A stretch of DNA of 30,572 nt from a virus (IMGVR_UViG_3300034104_000215:1-30572), one strand, 5' to 3'. Shown: positions 16,144-23,026, numbered from the stretch's first letter. Notes: a model not told the origin generated them from the letters alone. Program-made: numbers and translations.

Positions 16144-16719
16144 TCAGGTCGCTGTTAGAGAGAATGTGTAAGTCACGTTCAATGTGTCGCCAGACGCAAC
16201 AGACTTGTCGCCACCGGTAAAGTCACCAGCAGAAAACAAAATGCCTGAAGTGCCAGAAGACACGCTAGCCAAGAACGCGCCAGCAATAACAGCAGTACCG
16301 TTAATAGCAAAGGTTGTAGGAGCAGCGGAGTTTGAAATAACAGACGGGTTTGCCGTAGTAGCAGCACCAAACGTTACAGCCTTACGACCGGCGGGTGTGT
16401 AGTCAGTATTTTCATTCCAACCAGCATGTGACGCCAGCGTATCGCCTGCAGCATAAGTTGTTCCAGAACCCGGACCAGTTACCAGACCCAAATACCATGT
16501 AGTGGTTTGGGTGCCAGAAGCAAAGTACACGCCGTTCATGTTGGCAATACCGCCGTCCATAACTAGGTTATGGAACGTGTCAGACCATTTTTCTACACCA
16601 TCGGGGCCTACACAAGTAACTGTGTAAACACCACCAGCACCAACGCTGTCGGTGGCTACGGGGTTTGTAATTAACCCAGCGGACACGATGTCTTGGGCCT
16701 TTGATGTTTCAGTGCTCAT
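16144..16719 (-). CDS. Conserved phage virion protein (function unknown)
   Basis: The 191-residue protein contains YTVTCVGPDGVEKWSDTFHN near the start, then a WYLGLVTGPGSGTTYAAGDT segment. A DTLASHAGWNENTDY motif follows, and the C-terminus reads SVASGDTLNVTYTFSLTAT. This arrangement is one I recall as a widespread phage protein found near tail genes. It is β-rich with no membrane helix. The ORF ends TGA TAA, two stops in frame. A structural role is inferred from context and composition. It is probably not enzymatic. Confidence 0.7.
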   Translation of the reverse strand: MSTETSKAQDIVSAGLITNPVATDSVGAGGVYTVTCVGPDGVEKWSDTFHNLVMDGGIANMNGVYFASGTQTTTWYLGLVTGPGSGTTYAAGDTLASHAGWNENTDYTPAGRKAVTFGAATTANPSVISNSAAPTTFAINGTAVIAGAFLASVSSGTSGILFSAGDFTGGDKSVASGDTLNVTYTFSLTAT

Positions 16720-16731
16720 AATAGATCCTAG

Positions 16732-17181
16732 TTAAGAAATACGCACAATGGCGCTGTTTGCATCGGGAGTTGGGAAAATAACGTTAAAAGTATCGTTACT
16801 AACCGTTTTATCTGCGCCAAAGTCTAGCACAGCAACAGATGGTTTACCAACAACTGAGTCGTTATAGATTAAAGCGCCACGGCATGTAAACGTAGCGGTA
16901 GTCCATTGCGAGTTGCTGAAAGAGACGTAAGCCGTTGCCACACCGCTAGAATTATTTCCAGCTGTTGGTGATAAGCTAATTATTAAGGTGTTTCCGCCAG
17001 CCGTATACCCAGTGCCAGACACCTCGTTGCTTGCGGTGTACGCAGTGGTTGATGGCCCTAAGTTTGCAGCCCCGGTGTACAAAGCTATCTTAAACGTATT
17101 AGGTGTTGTTGGGCCAAAGTTATGAACTGCTTGAAGCAGTTGCGTCTTAAAGCTGGTAGTCGCGGTTTGTTGTATTGCCAT
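16732..17181 (-). CDS. Conserved phage virion protein, FKIALYTGAA type
   Basis: This 149-residue product has an N-terminal helix (FKTQLLQAVHNF), then β-structure with PNTFKIALYTGAANLGPST and NEVSGTGYTAGG motifs and an IYNDSVVGKP turn. The two motifs recur together in a conserved protein of many tailed phages, usually placed near tail or adaptor genes. Its exact role is not known to me. It follows the adaptor-like gene by one base and precedes the fibre genes, consistent with a small tail or neck component. Confidence 0.7.
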   Translation of the reverse strand: MAIQQTATTSFKTQLLQAVHNFGPTTPNTFKIALYTGAANLGPSTTAYTASNEVSGTGYTAGGNTLIISLSPTAGNNSSGVATAYVSFSNSQWTTATFTCRGALIYNDSVVGKPSVAVLDFGADKTVSNDTFNVIFPTPDANSAIVRIS

Positions 17182-17182
17182 A

Positions 17183-17839
17183 TCAAGTTACCTGTTGTCT
17201 GTATTGGCCAGAGCGATATGCGTCTTGACGCTCCATACCATCACCCAAACGTTTAGCTAATATTAAAGCTTCTTGGTACTTGGTGTTGTACAACTGAAGC
17301 ATGTCGGCCTCACCCTTCATGTAGGTGTAAGCCTCAACCAAAGAGCCGTATAGCAACACTGAGTCAAAGTTATCGCCCAGCCATGTAGTTTGCGCAGTGA
17401 CAATAGACTCTGGGTAATAATAGTAGTGAAGTTCAACCCCATAACTTGCGTCTGGAGTGGGGCCAAGAATAAACGATAACTCTGTCATCGCGTTAAACTG
17501 GGGGCCAAACAATGCGTAGTATTTAGGCATGGCTGTATCTGTCGGTTGTGGATACGCTTGCCTAATAAAATTCACGTCTTTGTTCAAGAGGTATTCATAG
17601 TTACCACTTGCGTCAATAATCGCCATAGAGTATGGCGCTAAAAAATCATTAGGGCACCCAAGATATTTATTATTCGCCGTTACACTACCAGTCACGTTCT
17701 TGCGTAGCGGCGGGAACTGAACGGTGTTGTAAATACGCTGCTCAGCTTGCTGAACGAACACGGGTATCTGAGCAATAAAACTTGCTTCAGTGTTCTCCGT
17801 ATACGCTTGAATAGCGTCGCTGAGTTGGGTGTAATTCAT
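17183..17839 (-). CDS. Head-tail adaptor-like protein (SU10 adaptor type)
   Basis: At 218 residues it opens MNYTQLSDAIQAYTENTEAS, followed by an IPVFVQQAEQRIYNTVQFPP helix, as in podovirus adaptor proteins that sit between portal and tail nozzle. The middle is β-rich (ELHYYYYPESIV). The end is helical (LYGSLVEAYTYMKGEADMLQ), typical of a ring-forming connector with four helices. The end of the gene contains a Gln/Arg-rich tail. The start overlaps the upstream stop (ATGA). A head-tail connector function is likely. Assignment to the SU10 adaptor family is by eye. Confidence 0.72.
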   Translation of the reverse strand: MNYTQLSDAIQAYTENTEASFIAQIPVFVQQAEQRIYNTVQFPPLRKNVTGSVTANNKYLGCPNDFLAPYSMAIIDASGNYEYLLNKDVNFIRQAYPQPTDTAMPKYYALFGPQFNAMTELSFILGPTPDASYGVELHYYYYPESIVTAQTTWLGDNFDSVLLYGSLVEAYTYMKGEADMLQLYNTKYQEALILAKRLGDGMERQDAYRSGQYRQQVT

Positions 17840-18036
17840 GCCATTGGGCCTCGTGCCATCAAGCCTTTGGTAGCGCAGCCAGTACCGCGAATCTTAATAC
17901 CAGAAGTTTTGGTAGGTGGGTAATCTTGGCTGCGCGTGTTGGCCACAGAAACATTTGCCTTACGCATTGTCTCTTTGGCTGACTCTTCGCCAACAACCAC
18001 GCTAGGGACAATTTTGGGTGACTTGTATGTAGCCAT
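17836..18036 (-). CDS. Small basic protein ending in a KIRGTGCATKG-type tail, function unknown
   Basis: The product has 66 residues, starting MATYKSPKIVPSVVVGEESA. I chose the ATG at 18034-18036 because it follows a perfect GGAGG SD five bases upstream. An in-frame start at 18075 would add 13 residues but has no such signal and would overlap the small gene at 18038-18214. The C-terminus (GIKIRGTGCATKGLMARGPM) resembles the tag-like tails of neighbouring small proteins. Ser/Thr/Lys-rich, no membrane helix. Its stop overlaps the adaptor-like gene's start (ATGA). Confidence 0.75.
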   Translation of the reverse strand: MATYKSPKIVPSVVVGEESAKETMRKANVSVANTRSQDYPPTKTSGIKIRGTGCATKGLMARGPMA

Positions 18037-18037
18037 G

Positions 18038-18214
18038 TTAGCCTCCACGACGACCGGGGGATTTTTGGTTAGCAACTTTAGCCAAGTTGCGACCCATCTT
18101 CAGCATGTCGCTGTTAGTCTTGCCACCAGCTCGCATGTTCTTAACCGCTGCATCGGGATGAGCGGCCTTCATGCCTTTAGCCATGTGTGCTTTTAGTGCT
18201 TTCTTTGCGTCCAT
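18038..18214 (-). CDS. Short basic protein of 58 residues, function unknown
   Basis: A short frame running ATG (18212-18214) to TAA (18038-18040) fits exactly between its neighbours and fills what would otherwise be a gap. An AGGAG SD lies six bases upstream. The product begins MDAKKALKAHMAKGMKAAHP, is rich in Lys, Ala, Met and Gly, and ends KSPGRRGG. Its last codons (CGT GGA GGC) supply the GGAGG SD of the next gene. It is strongly basic and probably helical in the first half. It is likely a minor virion or nucleic-acid-binding protein, but there is no recognised family. Confidence 0.72.
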   Translation of the reverse strand: MDAKKALKAHMAKGMKAAHPDAAVKNMRAGGKTNSDMLKMGRNLAKVANQKSPGRRGG

Positions 18215-18215
18215 A

Positions 18216-18647
18216 TCAGACTCCTATTTGTATCGTTACTGTACCAACTTTTGCCAATAAAACCAAGTCATTTGGTGTTAAAGCAGCGTCAAAAAATCTG
18301 GCCCCACCAACTGGGTTCCATCCCCACTGAAAGACCCGGCTACCACCTTCCGGAAAGCCATTCTGGTCTATGCTTGTAGAGCCACCGTCTTGCAACTGCA
18401 GCCCGCTTAACCCAGACTGATAATAACTTCTATCAGGACGGGGATCCCTTAAAGCCTGTGGGTCGTCAACAGGGTACATACCCAATTGAAGCTGTGGTTG
18501 ATCGGGGTCCCAGCACTCAGGGCAAACCAGCAAATCATAAGTTTTTGTCTTGATGATTTCTTTACGCAACACTTTTAACTTGAACCGTTGATCGCAACGG
18601 TCGCACTGCGCAATTGCCCATTTACCAGAAGCAAACCGATTACCCAT
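18216..18647 (-). CDS. Zinc-ribbon-like protein, probably virion-associated
   Basis: In 143 residues, two CxxC pairs (Cys15/Cys18 and Cys42/Cys45, the second as CPEC) suit a zinc ribbon in the first 50 residues. The rest contains a Pro/Arg-rich linker (DDPQALRDPRPDRSYYQSG) and a compact end (NDLVLLAKVGTVTIQIGV). It is a conserved unknown in similar phages, in my recollection. The ATG shares two bases with the TGA of the adaptor gene upstream (TGATG). Its place between two adaptor-type genes suggests a neck-assembly role, though a regulatory role is also possible. Confidence 0.75.
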   Translation of the reverse strand: MGNRFASGKWAIAQCDRCDQRFKLKVLRKEIIKTKTYDLLVCPECWDPDQPQLQLGMYPVDDPQALRDPRPDRSYYQSGLSGLQLQDGGSTSIDQNGFPEGGSRVFQWGWNPVGGARFFDAALTPNDLVLLAKVGTVTIQIGV

Positions 18648-19576
18648 CAGGTGCCCCCAATAAACTGCTGACGGGGTACAAACCTACTAGCGGCTTTCTC
18701 TCGATCTTCTGTTGAGGCCAACTCCCATGTCTCGTCATACTGTTGCTTTAATATAGGCAAGCGTTCAGCGCCCCCGGCGACTTTTAACGCCAGATAGTAG
18801 GACAGGCCAGCGGCCATACACGGGATAAACCTAAACGGTACATCCATCACGTTGACGGCGTTACCTGCATCTTGCGTACGGCGCAGTCTCCAATACACAA
18901 ATTGATACTGTTGAGCGCCATCAGGTGTGGGCCAAACGGTAACTGCGGGTACTTGTGCCCAGTAGACCGCCGCATTGTTTGCGTGAGATGCAGCAGTTGT
19001 GTTTTGTTGGCCACGGAAACAGTTAAATAAAATATTGCCAGATATGTAACTGTAGTTAATGATCTCGTTGTCAATCTTTACAAAGCCAGAGGCAGGTAAA
19101 CCAACCGTAGAGCTAAGCGTAATCTGGTCAACCGTAGATGAGATAGCACCGCTTAAAGTTAAGCCAGTGGGGGAATTTTGTCCGTTGTAGCGCTGAAACC
19201 ACACCTGAATAGGTCTGGCTTGTTGAATTTTGTTAGGGATTGTGGCGTACGTAGAAACACTAATCTGCGTAATTGTCAGGTCAGCTTGATTGTTTTGCTG
19301 GTTAGCTTGCGTACGAATTACATGCTCTAGCAGATCAACTGTGTCGTCTGGTAGGGCGTAAGTGTTTTGCCCCTGCACCAAATTAATAGTGCCGGTCTCC
19401 ATCGTCCACATGTTGATGCCACGGTTGGCCCAATCTGCAAACATGATGTTGAGGCTACGACGAGCAGTGCGCAGGTCATAACCAGTACGCAGTTCACCTC
19501 CGGCGCGTTCAAACGCCTCCTCGACTAGCTCATCGAGTTGGAGATTAAAGCCTGATGCGCCAGAAGTTGTTGCCAT
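18647..19576 (-). CDS. Head-tail adaptor/connector protein with an inserted β-domain
   Basis: Of 309 residues, the N-terminal helices (QLDELVEEAFERAGGELRTG, then RTARRSLNIMFADWANRGIN) are characteristic of podovirus adaptor or tail-tubular-A-like proteins that dock onto the portal. The C-terminal helices (MAAGLSYYLALKVAGGAERL) complete that fold. About residues 137-205 (ITLSSTVGLPASGFVKIDNE through FRGQQNTTAASHANNAAVYW) look like an inserted small β-domain seen as a module in other phage proteins. The length is greater than that of simple adaptors (about 200), as expected from the insert. It is translationally coupled to the genes on both sides. Confidence 0.78.
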   Translation of the reverse strand: MATTSGASGFNLQLDELVEEAFERAGGELRTGYDLRTARRSLNIMFADWANRGINMWTMETGTINLVQGQNTYALPDDTVDLLEHVIRTQANQQNNQADLTITQISVSTYATIPNKIQQARPIQVWFQRYNGQNSPTGLTLSGAISSTVDQITLSSTVGLPASGFVKIDNEIINYSYISGNILFNCFRGQQNTTAASHANNAAVYWAQVPAVTVWPTPDGAQQYQFVYWRLRRTQDAGNAVNVMDVPFRFIPCMAAGLSYYLALKVAGGAERLPILKQQYDETWELASTEDREKAASRFVPRQQFIGGT

Positions 19577-19809
19577 TATCTAAACCCTGCCGTTTTCTTT
19601 GCAATCGTCTTTGGTTGCTTTACGAATTGTTGTCCGGCTTTTTTGCCAGCACGTTTCGCACGCGTTGTCGCAGCGTACTCAGCAGGACTGAGACTTTTAA
19701 TCGCAGCACTAGGAAGATATCGCTCACCCGTGTCAGAAGATTTTTTACCACTTTTGGTTCTCCATTTTTGGTCACCCCAGTCCTTCAATGATTTCTGAGG
19801 CGCTTTCAA
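19576..19809 (-). CDS. Small Lys-rich conserved phage protein (DUF5872-like)
   Basis: The 77-residue product KSLKDWGDQKWRTKSGKKSS contains a motif I associate with the DUF5872 family (W..QKWRTKSG..). ATTRAKRAGKKAGQQFVKQP follows, and the end is basic. The likely start is TTG at 19807-19809, because there is no in-frame ATG and the family motif begins a few residues later. The frame overlaps the gene upstream by four bases. The function of the family is unknown to me. A basic, nucleic-acid-binding or packaged protein is plausible. Confidence 0.72.
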   Translation of the reverse strand: MKAPQKSLKDWGDQKWRTKSGKKSSDTGERYLPSAAIKSLSPAEYAATTRAKRAGKKAGQQFVKQPKTIAKKTAGFR

Positions 19810-20081
19810 TCTTTGTACCCCCCGCCAGCTTCCTTGTATCTCTTAGCTACAAGCTGAGCTTTACGGGCTGACCATTGGCCTGCTCCAGTACCATGAGTTG
19901 CTGCGGCTTTTACTTGGGACACGATTCGCTTACGCAAACCGGGCTTTGTGTAATTGCCAGCAGCATTGACTTTACCACCATCAGCATACTGTGTGAAGTC
20001 AGTGTCATCCCTGCGATCCTTACGTTTCGCATTAGGCATTTTGCTTGGGCGGATTGCGCCCATACCTCGGGATGACATCAT
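19806..20081 (-). CDS. Small basic conserved phage protein (QWSARKAQ type)
   Basis: The protein has 91 residues and is basic. The C-terminal motif GQWSARKAQLVAKRYKEAGG is one I recall as conserved in small proteins of many aquatic phages. The N-terminal half is hydrophilic (RPSKMPNAKRKDRRDDTDFT) and is followed by a YADGGKVN turn, which resembles the linker before the tags of the neighbouring genes. Two adjacent ATGs follow a GAGGTG SD. I find no enzymatic motif. It is likely abundant or packaged, by analogy only. Confidence 0.72.
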   Translation of the reverse strand: MMSSRGMGAIRPSKMPNAKRKDRRDDTDFTQYADGGKVNAAGNYTKPGLRKRIVSQVKAAATHGTGAGQWSARKAQLVAKRYKEAGGGYKD

Positions 20082-20089
20082 GGTTCACC

Positions 20090-20521
20090 TCAATACATTT
20101 TGCAGTTGGTCTTGCCACGAGAAGCAATACCATCTGCGCGTTTAGAAGCAGTCATGCCGCCATTCTTCATACCAAAGGCAGAGCGTAAACGCTGGCTAAC
20201 TGAACGTGTGTCTGTTGTACCGCTACCGGTTCTAGCCTTGTCACGGCTTGCTTTTGCACGCTCTGCCAAAGACATTTTGGTTACGTCAGTAGAAGCTGCT
20301 TTTGGCGCAGGTTCGGCTTTAGCAGCAGGTTTAGCAGATTTAGCAACGGGCTTGGCGGCTGCTTTAGGTTTAGCAACAGATTTGGGTATGGTTTCTGATA
20401 CTTCAGAGGTGCCAGCATCACCAAATTCTTTGGCGTTAGGATTTGACAACATACCTTCTGTACGTTTGTTGGCCGCTTCTTCGGCATCCACTTCACCGCC
20501 TTCGTTGTAACGTTTTCTCAT
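20090..20521 (-). CDS. Small basic protein with Lys/Ala/Pro linker and C-terminal ADGIASRGKT tag
   Basis: In this 143-residue protein, the N-terminal part contains EEAANKRTEGMLSNPNAKEF. The middle is a Lys/Ala/Pro-rich, low-complexity linker (about 47-75: KSVAKPKAAAKPVAKSAKPA). A charged helix follows (MSLAERAKASRDKARTG) and the C-terminus is a GGMTASKRADGIASRGKT tag. The last residues are NCKMY. It has no membrane helix. The tag is nearly identical to that in two other genes of this cluster. The SD AAGGAG is strong. The linker is histone-H1-like, as in the membrane protein of the lysis region, and may bind DNA. Confidence 0.75.
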   Translation of the reverse strand: MRKRYNEGGEVDAEEAANKRTEGMLSNPNAKEFGDAGTSEVSETIPKSVAKPKAAAKPVAKSAKPAAKAEPAPKAASTDVTKMSLAERAKASRDKARTGSGTTDTRSVSQRLRSAFGMKNGGMTASKRADGIASRGKTNCKMY

Positions 20522-20536
20522 GATTAACTCCTTAGA

Positions 20537-20803
20537 TTAACAAGTTTTACCACCACTGCGCATCACCATAGTGCCACGGGTTTTACCACGTGAAGCAATG
20601 CCATCAGCAGCCTTAACGTAGCCGCCTTTTCTTTTACCTACAACTTTGTTGTAAGCATCGGTAGCAGCAGCTGTATCTTTGGCAGCTTGGGCCTCTTCCA
20701 TAGCAGCCTTTTTAGTGTCTGAGTAGACCACATCATCCAAAGACCCGGGCGTGCGCCTAGGCTTGTACTTTTTCATGCCAGAGGCAGTTGAACTTGCACC
20801 CAT
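20537..20803 (-). CDS. Small basic protein with C-terminal ADGIASRGKT tag
   Basis: The 88-residue product has a helical central region rich in Ala/Lys/Asp (YSDTKKAAMEEAQAAKDTAA). It ends in a tag, KKGGYVKAAD-like as KRKGGYVKAADGIASRGKTR, followed by GTMVMRSGGKTC. The last five residues (GGKTC) match the end of the next gene upstream (20814-21218). The upstream stop is fused to its SD (TAAGGAG). Cysteine at the very C-terminus is unusual and is shared by three small proteins here. Function unknown. Confidence 0.75.
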   Translation of the reverse strand: MGASSTASGMKKYKPRRTPGSLDDVVYSDTKKAAMEEAQAAKDTAAATDAYNKVVGKRKGGYVKAADGIASRGKTRGTMVMRSGGKTC

Positions 20804-20813
20804 GATGTGCTCC

Positions 20814-21218
20814 TTAGCAGGTCTTGCCGCCGCGCTTCATGCCCAGAGGTTTAGAACCAGACATCTTGACCATAGTACCTTTTGAGATACCTTTGGATTG
20901 AACAGCGTGCTCGCCTTTACCTTTAGTGCCGCCAGATTTGACAGCGCCCATTTTGGCTTTGGTAATGCCATTGTTTTTGCTAGTAGCCACAATACCACCT
21001 TCTTTCATTAACGACATCTTGCCATGAAGTGTCTTTGGTTTATTAACTTTTTGAAGGTCAGCACGGGACTTGGGAGTCCCTTTACCAAACTTCGTCCCTT
21101 TACTCTCGTCGCTAAACTCTTTAGCAACGGATACTGGTACGCCCGCAGCTTTTGCAAACTTTGGGTTGTGTGCAGCGGCATCCATGAGCCGCTTTTGCTT
21201 TTCACTCGTTGCTGGCAT
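20814..21218 (-). CDS. Small basic protein, DUF3008-like N-terminus, GGKTC end
   Basis: At 134 residues it opens MPATSEKQKRLMDAAAHNPK, then AKAAGVPVSVAKEFSDESKG, which resembles the DUF3008 family of short conserved proteins. The remainder is Lys/Gly-rich with repeated ISKGTMVKMSG-like segments and ends KRGGKTC. The C-terminal part (SKGISKGTMVKMSG) partly resembles the tags in neighbouring genes. It overlaps the small membrane protein gene upstream by 17 bases. The likely role is a packaged or virion protein. No enzyme motif. Confidence 0.73.
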   Translation of the reverse strand: MPATSEKQKRLMDAAAHNPKFAKAAGVPVSVAKEFSDESKGTKFGKGTPKSRADLQKVNKPKTLHGKMSLMKEGGIVATSKNNGITKAKMGAVKSGGTKGKGEHAVQSKGISKGTMVKMSGSKPLGMKRGGKTC

Positions 21219-21396
21219 TTTCGGCCTTCTTACGATTGGTTATTTCACGAACAGTATCAGACTCCCAGATACGAAGACCGAGGTAGACGATAGTGAACAG
21301 AGAAGCCAAAGGCGGAAGCCATGTGGCCATAACACCAACAGTCGTTAGGACTGCTGCGCCATCTGCAACTGCTTTAGCTGTGTCATGTTGAGTCAT
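21202..21396 (-). CDS. Small holin-like membrane protein
   Basis: In this 64-residue protein, about residues 14-45 are hydrophobic with a central Pro-Pro turn (AVLTTVGVMATWLPPLASLF, then TIVYLGLRIW), so one long or two short membrane segments. A charged tail (RKKAENASNE) follows. The size and layout resemble a small class II or III holin. This could be a second holin or an antiholin alongside the GTA-type holin, but it lies in the structural cluster 17 kb away from it. It overlaps both neighbouring frames. A virion membrane-spanning role is an alternative. Confidence 0.7.
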   Translation of the reverse strand: MTQHDTAKAVADGAAVLTTVGVMATWLPPLASLFTIVYLGLRIWESDTVREITNRKKAENASNE

Positions 21397-21824
21397 ATCA
21401 TTCGCCCTTTTGTTTTACCACGTGAAGCAACGCCATCAGCAGCTTTAACGTACCCACCTTTTTTAAAGGTAGCGTCAGAACCGTACTTACGCAATTGAGC
21501 GGGTGTTAATGCGTTTCTTTGCGCGTCTGTCATTTCAAACAGATTAGGTTTTTCTTTACGAGGTTTAGCAACGCTTCCTCGGCTAGTCGGATCAATATAA
21601 GGGTATTCTGTTTTGTTACCCTCAGTCTTAGCATTATCTAACGCTTCTTGACGACGAGTCGCAGCTAGATCTTTTTCTCGAGCTGCTTCTTCTTTTTGGC
21701 TTTTAGAACCTTTAGTTGTGTCTATAACCTCACGTTTAATGCTACCAGCGCTTCGACCCCCGCCACCAGCGGAAGCAGCGCCACCGCCTTTTGACTCATC
21801 GTAATAGGGAGTATTGCGTGCCAT
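21393..21824 (-). CDS. Small Lys/Gly-rich protein with C-terminal ADGVASRGKT tag
   Basis: The 143-residue protein opens MARNTPYYDESKGGGAASAG with a Gly-rich stretch. A long charged helix follows (SQKEEAAREKDLAATRRQEA), then the segment MTDAQRNALTPAQLRKYGSD and a C-terminal tag KKGGYVKAADGVASRGKT, ending KGRMI. The tag is shared with two other small proteins. The N-terminal glycine-rich run and charged helix suggest an unstructured or coiled-coil protein, possibly packaged. The start overlaps the stop of 21834-22079 by none and uses an AAAGGATA SD. Confidence 0.74.
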   Translation of the reverse strand: MARNTPYYDESKGGGAASAGGGGRSAGSIKREVIDTTKGSKSQKEEAAREKDLAATRRQEALDNAKTEGNKTEYPYIDPTSRGSVAKPRKEKPNLFEMTDAQRNALTPAQLRKYGSDATFKKGGYVKAADGVASRGKTKGRMI

Positions 21825-21833
21825 GATTATCCT

Positions 21834-22079
21834 TTAACACTTCCAAGCTCTAAGTGATTTGTTTATGCGTGAGTCTGGGTCTTTGGCGGTTTTGGGGGAT
21901 GTCAATTTCTTTTTCATCCCTTCCATCCTCGCACAAAAAGAGTCGCGCCGGGAGCCGCCTTCTGGCTGGGGAGGTTTCAAGTTCATGCCTTGCTTTTTTG
22001 CGGAGGCTCGTCCCTTGGCATTCAAGCCACCCTTGGGGTTCTTGCCTTCCTTCCTCTGCCATGCTGCGCTCTTAGCCAT
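21834..22079 (-). CDS. Small basic conserved protein (DUF6321-like)
   Basis: The 81-residue product MAKSAAWQRKEGKNPKGGLN contains the family-like segment AWxRKEGKNPxGGLN, then GGSRRDSFCARMEGMKKKL and SPKTAKDPDSRINKSLRAWK-C. I start at the ATG 22077-22079. It lies inside the end of the upstream gene (eight-base overlap) and keeps the family-type beginning. A further upstream ATG at 22100 would add seven residues. It ends in Cys like two neighbours. The function of this family is not known to me. Confidence 0.75.
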   Translation of the reverse strand: MAKSAAWQRKEGKNPKGGLNAKGRASAKKQGMNLKPPQPEGGSRRDSFCARMEGMKKKLTSPKTAKDPDSRINKSLRAWKC

Positions 22080-22587
22080 AATAAACCTGAGCTCCGTCAA
22101 TACCGCTCATGTACGCATAAATTCCATTTGCTGCCAATACGCCTTCGCCGGGAATAAGGGGTGCATTTTGAAACTCGTCTGATGAGTGCGTTTCGTAGGT
22201 CAGTAACCAACGATTTGCGCCGCTGACATAAATTGCTGCTGGAGTAGCTGTGATGTTCCCAGTATTGATGTCGACTAGCGTAAATGTATCTGCGCCTGTT
22301 CTAGTAATGGAGTAGTTTCCATCAGTAGCAGCGCCGCCAGTACCAGTGTTAAAGTGAATGCCAACAACATCGCCCGTAGACAGACCGTGCGCAACTTTTG
22401 TCACTGTAACGGTTGTGCCACTACGACCATAAGTTACGCTTGAAGTTACTGGGGCTACAGTTGTATCAAACAAAGATAAAGTTCCACCGCCACCATAAAA
22501 AGAAACACCTTTAACACGGTTTCGCCCAAGAACAAAAAAACCGCTTTGGTTTAGATGCCCTTGTTTTACGTCATATTGCATCGTCAT
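22072..22587 (-). CDS. Virion protein with an FCCH-like β-domain
   Basis: The product is 171 residues if it starts at the ATG 22585-22587. That ATG has an AAAGGAG SD seven bases upstream; a TTG at 22593 is possible but less well placed. The N-terminal part contains QGHLNQSGFFVLGRNRVKGV. The middle carries VTVTKVAHGLSTGDVVGIHF, a segment that resembles the inserted domain of the tail-hub protein and E1-FCCH-type modules seen in phage proteins. The C-terminal part contains ISGIDGAQ-like turns (YMSGIDGAQVYYG). It is probably a structural protein of the head or neck. Confidence 0.7.
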   Translation of the reverse strand: MTMQYDVKQGHLNQSGFFVLGRNRVKGVSFYGGGGTLSLFDTTVAPVTSSVTYGRSGTTVTVTKVAHGLSTGDVVGIHFNTGTGGAATDGNYSITRTGADTFTLVDINTGNITATPAAIYVSGANRWLLTYETHSSDEFQNAPLIPGEGVLAANGIYAYMSGIDGAQVYYG

Positions 22588-22601
22588 AATCAATCTCCTT
22601 T

Positions 22602-22623
22602 AAAAACGGGGCCGAAGCCCCTT
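22602..22623 (-). terminator. Intrinsic terminator after the small virion protein gene
   Basis: On the minus strand the sequence reads AAGGGGC-TTCG-GCCCCG then TTTTT, a GC stem of five pairs with a stable TTCG loop and a U tract. It lies just after the stop of the 22631-22939 gene. It abuts the SD (AAAGGAG) of the next gene, so it may act as a partial terminator or a processing signal. Confidence 0.82.
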
Positions 22624-22630
22624 GGGTTGA

Positions 22631-22939
22631 TTAGCTCAGAGCAGCGCCAACAGCGGTAACCCAAGCAGAGCCAGTAGAGATCACGAGGCAGTATTCGTTG
22701 TTACCTGCACCATTGTCGCTAATCAAGCGAACTTGGCCAGCATTGCCAGCAGCGGCAGTAGGCAGTGCGGCAGTCAAAATAGCGGGCAGATCAACAAAAG
22801 AAGAAACCGTAACGCTAGTCACGCTGGTAGCTGCGCCTAATGTGGCGTCAACAGTAACTGCGCCAGTAGTAGAGTCAATAGAAATAGATTGGAAGCCGTT
22901 CTGCGAGCGAACTGGGCCGTTGAATGTGGTATTTGCCAT
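22631..22939 (-). CDS. Small virion protein (possible capsid decoration)
   Basis: At 102 residues it opens MANTTFNGPVRSQNGFQSIS, a start I recall from small proteins next to capsid genes in marine and freshwater phages. The rest is β-rich with no charged repeats (NEYCLVISTGSAWVTAVGAA near the end). It is the first gene after the major capsid gene and is the only one between two strong terminators. That suggests separately regulated, possibly high-level expression. A decoration or stabilising role in the head is plausible. Confidence in expression is higher than in function. Confidence 0.75.
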   Translation of the reverse strand: MANTTFNGPVRSQNGFQSISIDSTTGAVTVDATLGAATSVTSVTVSSFVDLPAILTAALPTAAAGNAGQVRLISDNGAGNNEYCLVISTGSAWVTAVGAALS

Positions 22940-22950
22940 GATTATTCCTT

Positions 22951-23006
22951 ACATGCAAGTTGGGGTGTTCTGTCTGCATGTCGTCAGCCGGGACTGTCAG
23001 AACACC
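22951..23006 (-). other. Nested inverted repeats in the 5' leader of the small virion gene
   Basis: The 135-base space between the major capsid and small virion genes contains inverted repeats beyond the terminator. Nine-base arms GGTGTTCTG/CAGAACACC lie at 22964-22972 and 22998-23006, and seven-base arms ACATGCA/TGCATGT at 22951-22957 and 22975-22981. They overlap, so the RNA leader can adopt alternative hairpins. A regulatory role is inference. Confidence 0.45.
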
Positions 23007-23026
23007 GGAAAGCCCGGATTAAATAC

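Noticed and set aside
18037-18075. An upstream start at 18075 for the small gene ending at 17836
   Set aside because: The ATG at 18036 has a GGAGG five bases upstream, and the added residues would overlap a better-supported gene in another frame.
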